Source of the DNA: Scytonema hofmannii PCC 7110
Lineage (GTDB): Bacteria > Cyanobacteriota > Cyanobacteriia > Cyanobacteriales > Nostocaceae
Reading direction: 5' to 3'
DNA length: 64,000 bases
Assembly: GCF_000346485.2 (NCBI RefSeq)
Contig: NZ_KQ976354.1
Location: 4,856,436-4,920,435, forward strand
Part shown: piece after piece, positions 62,026 to 64,000 of the stretch
Position numbering within the stretch: position 1 is the stretch's first letter
Layout: the number at the start of each line of letters is the position of its first letter
The notes under the pieces: generated by a model
Told to the model about the DNA's origin: nothing
The model's database searches: none
Seen by the model: only the letters and a program-made list of their open reading frames with translations
Program-made: the position numbers and the translations under genes

Positions 62026-62077
62026 GTCACTGGTCACTGGTCACTGGTCACTGGTCACTGGTCACTGGTCACTGGTA
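62026..62077. repeat. STRR array (TCACTGG heptamers, minus-strand CCAGTGA)
   Basis: Seven TCACTGG units overlapping the 3' end of the minus-strand DMT transporter gene; on that strand they read CCAGTGA. Two or three more CCAGTGA units, on the plus strand, lie at 61806-61828. Confidence 0.95.
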
Positions 62078-62976
62078 AAGCGATAAACCAAAAAAACTCC
62101 CATTGATACGATCGCGCCACCCAAAACTACAGACCCATTCAATAACTCTCCTAAGAAGACATGGCTCAGTGCTAGACCTATGACTGGTGTAATAAAAAAG
62201 AAAGCAGAAACTGTAGTTGCACTATAGCGATGAAATAGCTCAGCTCGCAGTACGAACGCGATCGCATTCACCGCAACACCTTGATATATTACGCCCAACC
62301 AAGACCGAGAGAAATGTGGGATGGTCAGTGGAGATTCAAAAACCAACGTTAACAACCAAAAAATAGGTAAACTTAGACTTAACTGCCAAAAGGTAGCTTG
62401 AATTGCAGAGACACGCCTGTTTACAGTCCTCAGATGCAGTACCATGATTGATAGTAAGGTCGCACTCAGCAACATTAAACTATCTCCTATCCAAGTCGTT
62501 TCTCCTTGGACATTCAAGCGATCGCTAAAGACAATCAAGACACCAGCGAATGCCAAGGACAAACCAGTAAATTTACCTATATTTATCCGTTCGCCCCTGC
62601 TACCAAAGCTATTGAAAATCGCTATTAAAAATGGATAAGTAGCGATAAAAACACTCGCCCTGCTTGCTAGGGTTAGTCTCAGTGCTGGTAAAGCAGTAAC
62701 GTTCAACAATACAAATAAAATAGCAGAAATCGAATGTAATCTCCACACGGCTCGTGCAGGCGGTTGCAATTTGATTGACTTAATCCGAGCGTAAACAAAC
62801 AGTATAATACTGGCGAGCGAAAAAGCCAGCGATCCGCAAAACAAAGGCGTAAACTCCGTTAATGCTACTTTACGGGAAACTTGGTCTCCGCCAAAAATAC
62901 CGCAAAGAACAAGTGCGAGTATTATACCAATAGGAGATATACCAGACTCATTTGTTTGGGTTGTTTGCTTTGCCAT
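62062..62976 (-). CDS. EamA/DMT family transporter
   Basis: A 304-residue membrane protein with about ten hydrophobic segments in two EamA-type halves. Conserved-looking blocks are ALPALRLTLASRASVFIATYPFLIAIFN and GLSLAFAGVLIVFSDRLN in half one, and LFHRYSATTVSAFFFITPVIGLALSHVFLGELL in half two. The last residues TSDQ and the stop are encoded by a CCAGTGA array. It lies 12 bp downstream of the Rieske oxygenase gene on the same strand, so the two may be co-transcribed. Confidence 0.88.
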   Translation of the reverse strand: MAKQTTQTNESGISPIGIILALVLCGIFGGDQVSRKVALTEFTPLFCGSLAFSLASIILFVYARIKSIKLQPPARAVWRLHSISAILFVLLNVTALPALRLTLASRASVFIATYPFLIAIFNSFGSRGERINIGKFTGLSLAFAGVLIVFSDRLNVQGETTWIGDSLMLLSATLLSIMVLHLRTVNRRVSAIQATFWQLSLSLPIFWLLTLVFESPLTIPHFSRSWLGVIYQGVAVNAIAFVLRAELFHRYSATTVSAFFFITPVIGLALSHVFLGELLNGSVVLGGAIVSMGVFLVYRFTSDQ

Positions 62977-62988
62977 TAACCGCTTAAT

Positions 62989-63999
62989 TTAAATACGACA
63001 CTGTTCTATTTCTGCATATTTTTTAAGCAAAGCTGCTAATTTGTGTCGCATGATTAATCCTGGTTTATCAGATGCCATATGCTGTTCTTTGCTTAAGACT
63101 AAGGGAACATCGTAATCTGTCGTTTCCAGTATGGCTTTATCCTCTAAAGTGACAGCACGGTCAAAGGCAATAATATCACGAGCCGGAGTATCTGCTTCTG
63201 TGTCATTACGGAAACAAAACTGGATCAGTTGCGAGGCAGAATCGTTAATAGGAGTCATTGCAGAAAAGATAGCATGTACTAACCCATTGGGATAGCGAAT
63301 GTAAAGTATGCGGCTAAATGGCATAAACCAGATTAATTCATTTGTCCGCAATGTTGTTTCTTGACTAATTTTCAAATTCTTTTGCTGTAGTGGTGGATTG
63401 ATAACCGGATAAGCAGTTTTTACATGAATGCCATACTCTAACTCTACAATGTCTACTGAAGCTGGTTCTGGTTGTTTGCAATTACCAAAAGTCCCTTGAT
63501 GTACAAAGCTAAAGTGAGCATTATCAAATTCATTTTCCATAAACCTCAAGCCACTACATTCCCATCGTTCGTAAAATTCTGGAATGTAACGAAAATGCTC
63601 CTCAGAAGCTTCTGGAATTTCAGGAATTGGTGCTAGGGGATCTGACAAAGCTACCCACACATAACCATAGCGTTCGGTACAGTGGTAAGAAGGGATTCTG
63701 TAGCTAGAGGGGATAGGACTATCTTTTAACTGAGGGACTTCTACACATATCCCACCAGCATTATATTGCCAACCGTGATACGGACAGCAAATGTTACCCT
63801 CAATGACTTGTCCTTTAGAAAGTTGAGCAGTCCGGTGACAGCAGCGATCGGCAATAGCAGCAGGTTGTCCATCTGCTGTTAGCCACAAAACAATCTTTTG
63901 TCCCAATAATTCAAACGCTTGCGGACTCTTTAACAAATTTTCAAGAGTGATAACCGGATACCAAAATTGTTTTAAAACAGTTTGTTTAGTCACTAACAT
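62989..63999 (-). CDS. Rieske [2Fe-2S] ring-hydroxylating oxygenase alpha-subunit-like
   Basis: A 336-residue protein, with the ATG almost at the window edge (the true start may lie beyond). The Rieske cluster motif is C-x-H (CCHRTAQLSKG) and later C-x-x-H (CCPYHGWQYN), near residues 54 and 73. The mononuclear-iron region NEFDNAHFSFVHQGTFG near residue 155 supplies the two His, with an Asp further on. This matches the chlorophyll-catabolism/aromatic-dioxygenase family of cyanobacteria and plants (PaO-like). Substrate unknown. The gene is close to a DMT exporter gene, and the two may act in uptake or export of the same compound (inference). Confidence 0.88.
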   Translation of the reverse strand: MLVTKQTVLKQFWYPVITLENLLKSPQAFELLGQKIVLWLTADGQPAAIADRCCHRTAQLSKGQVIEGNICCPYHGWQYNAGGICVEVPQLKDSPIPSSYRIPSYHCTERYGYVWVALSDPLAPIPEIPEASEEHFRYIPEFYERWECSGLRFMENEFDNAHFSFVHQGTFGNCKQPEPASVDIVELEYGIHVKTAYPVINPPLQQKNLKISQETTLRTNELIWFMPFSRILYIRYPNGLVHAIFSAMTPINDSASQLIQFCFRNDTEADTPARDIIAFDRAVTLEDKAILETTDYDVPLVLSKEQHMASDKPGLIMRHKLAALLKKYAEIEQCRI

Positions 64000-64000
64000 T

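Overview
The window is a piece of chromosome from a filamentous, almost certainly heterocyst-forming cyanobacterium of the Nostocales type. The evidence is the HIP1-like octamer GCGATCGC scattered through genes on both strands, a fraC-fraD-fraE cluster (septal proteins of heterocyst formers), a PcxA/CemA proton-extrusion protein, a cyanobacterial TamB, a type II NADH dehydrogenase and many short heptanucleotide repeat arrays (STRRs) of the kind described in heterocystous cyanobacteria. I found no tRNA, rRNA or CRISPR array. The species cannot be settled from the sequence alone.

Layout. 1-8.6 kb: the 3' part of a GH63-like glycosidase gene, an orphan histidine kinase, and a minus-strand redox/membrane group (GMC oxidoreductase, DoxX-like protein, NDH-2). 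8.9-16.3 kb: a DMT exporter, a histidine kinase/OmpR regulator pair, an AAA-GGDEF protein with a degenerate active site, and pcxA. 16.5-25.9 kb: a P-loop recombinase/helicase-like protein, msrA, small DNA-binding-like proteins, a tandem-duplicated cobalamin adenosyltransferase-like protein, fraCDE and a pentapeptide-repeat protein. 26.6-33 kb: a nucleoside-type ABC transporter operon split by a zeta-toxin-like gene, which is itself broken by nested mobile DNA including an IS5-like element. 33-44.8 kb: NUDIX and AI-2E genes, then an accessory stretch with an AAA ATPase + DUF4276 pair, a TPR protein carrying the membrane tail of NACHT/STAND proteins, a thioredoxin-reductase-like enzyme, a broken PIN toxin locus, mutS and a Panacea toxin-antitoxin-like pair. 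45-46.6 kb: two inverted paralogous genes for peptides with a double-glycine leader. 46.8-55.7 kb: tamB, then a cluster of decayed toxin-antitoxin loci. 55.8-64 kb: cupin + FMN-dependent hydroxy-acid oxidase, trmO, an epimerase/hydrolase pair, a ribbon-helix-helix protein with internal repeats, a second DMT transporter and a Rieske oxygenase.

Three themes run through the window. First, heptamer repeats lie between genes and also inside or at the ends of reading frames: mutS and the recombinase-like gene carry in-frame insertions, and several proteins end in a repeat-encoded TSDQ-like or GSR tail. Second, several toxin-antitoxin loci keep an intact antitoxin while the toxin gene is deleted, truncated or interrupted. 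Third, the most promising undescribed items are the inverted pair of GG-leader peptide genes, the AAA + DUF4276 pair, and the NACHT-tail/TPR protein beside it. All assignments come from reading the translations; no database search was run.
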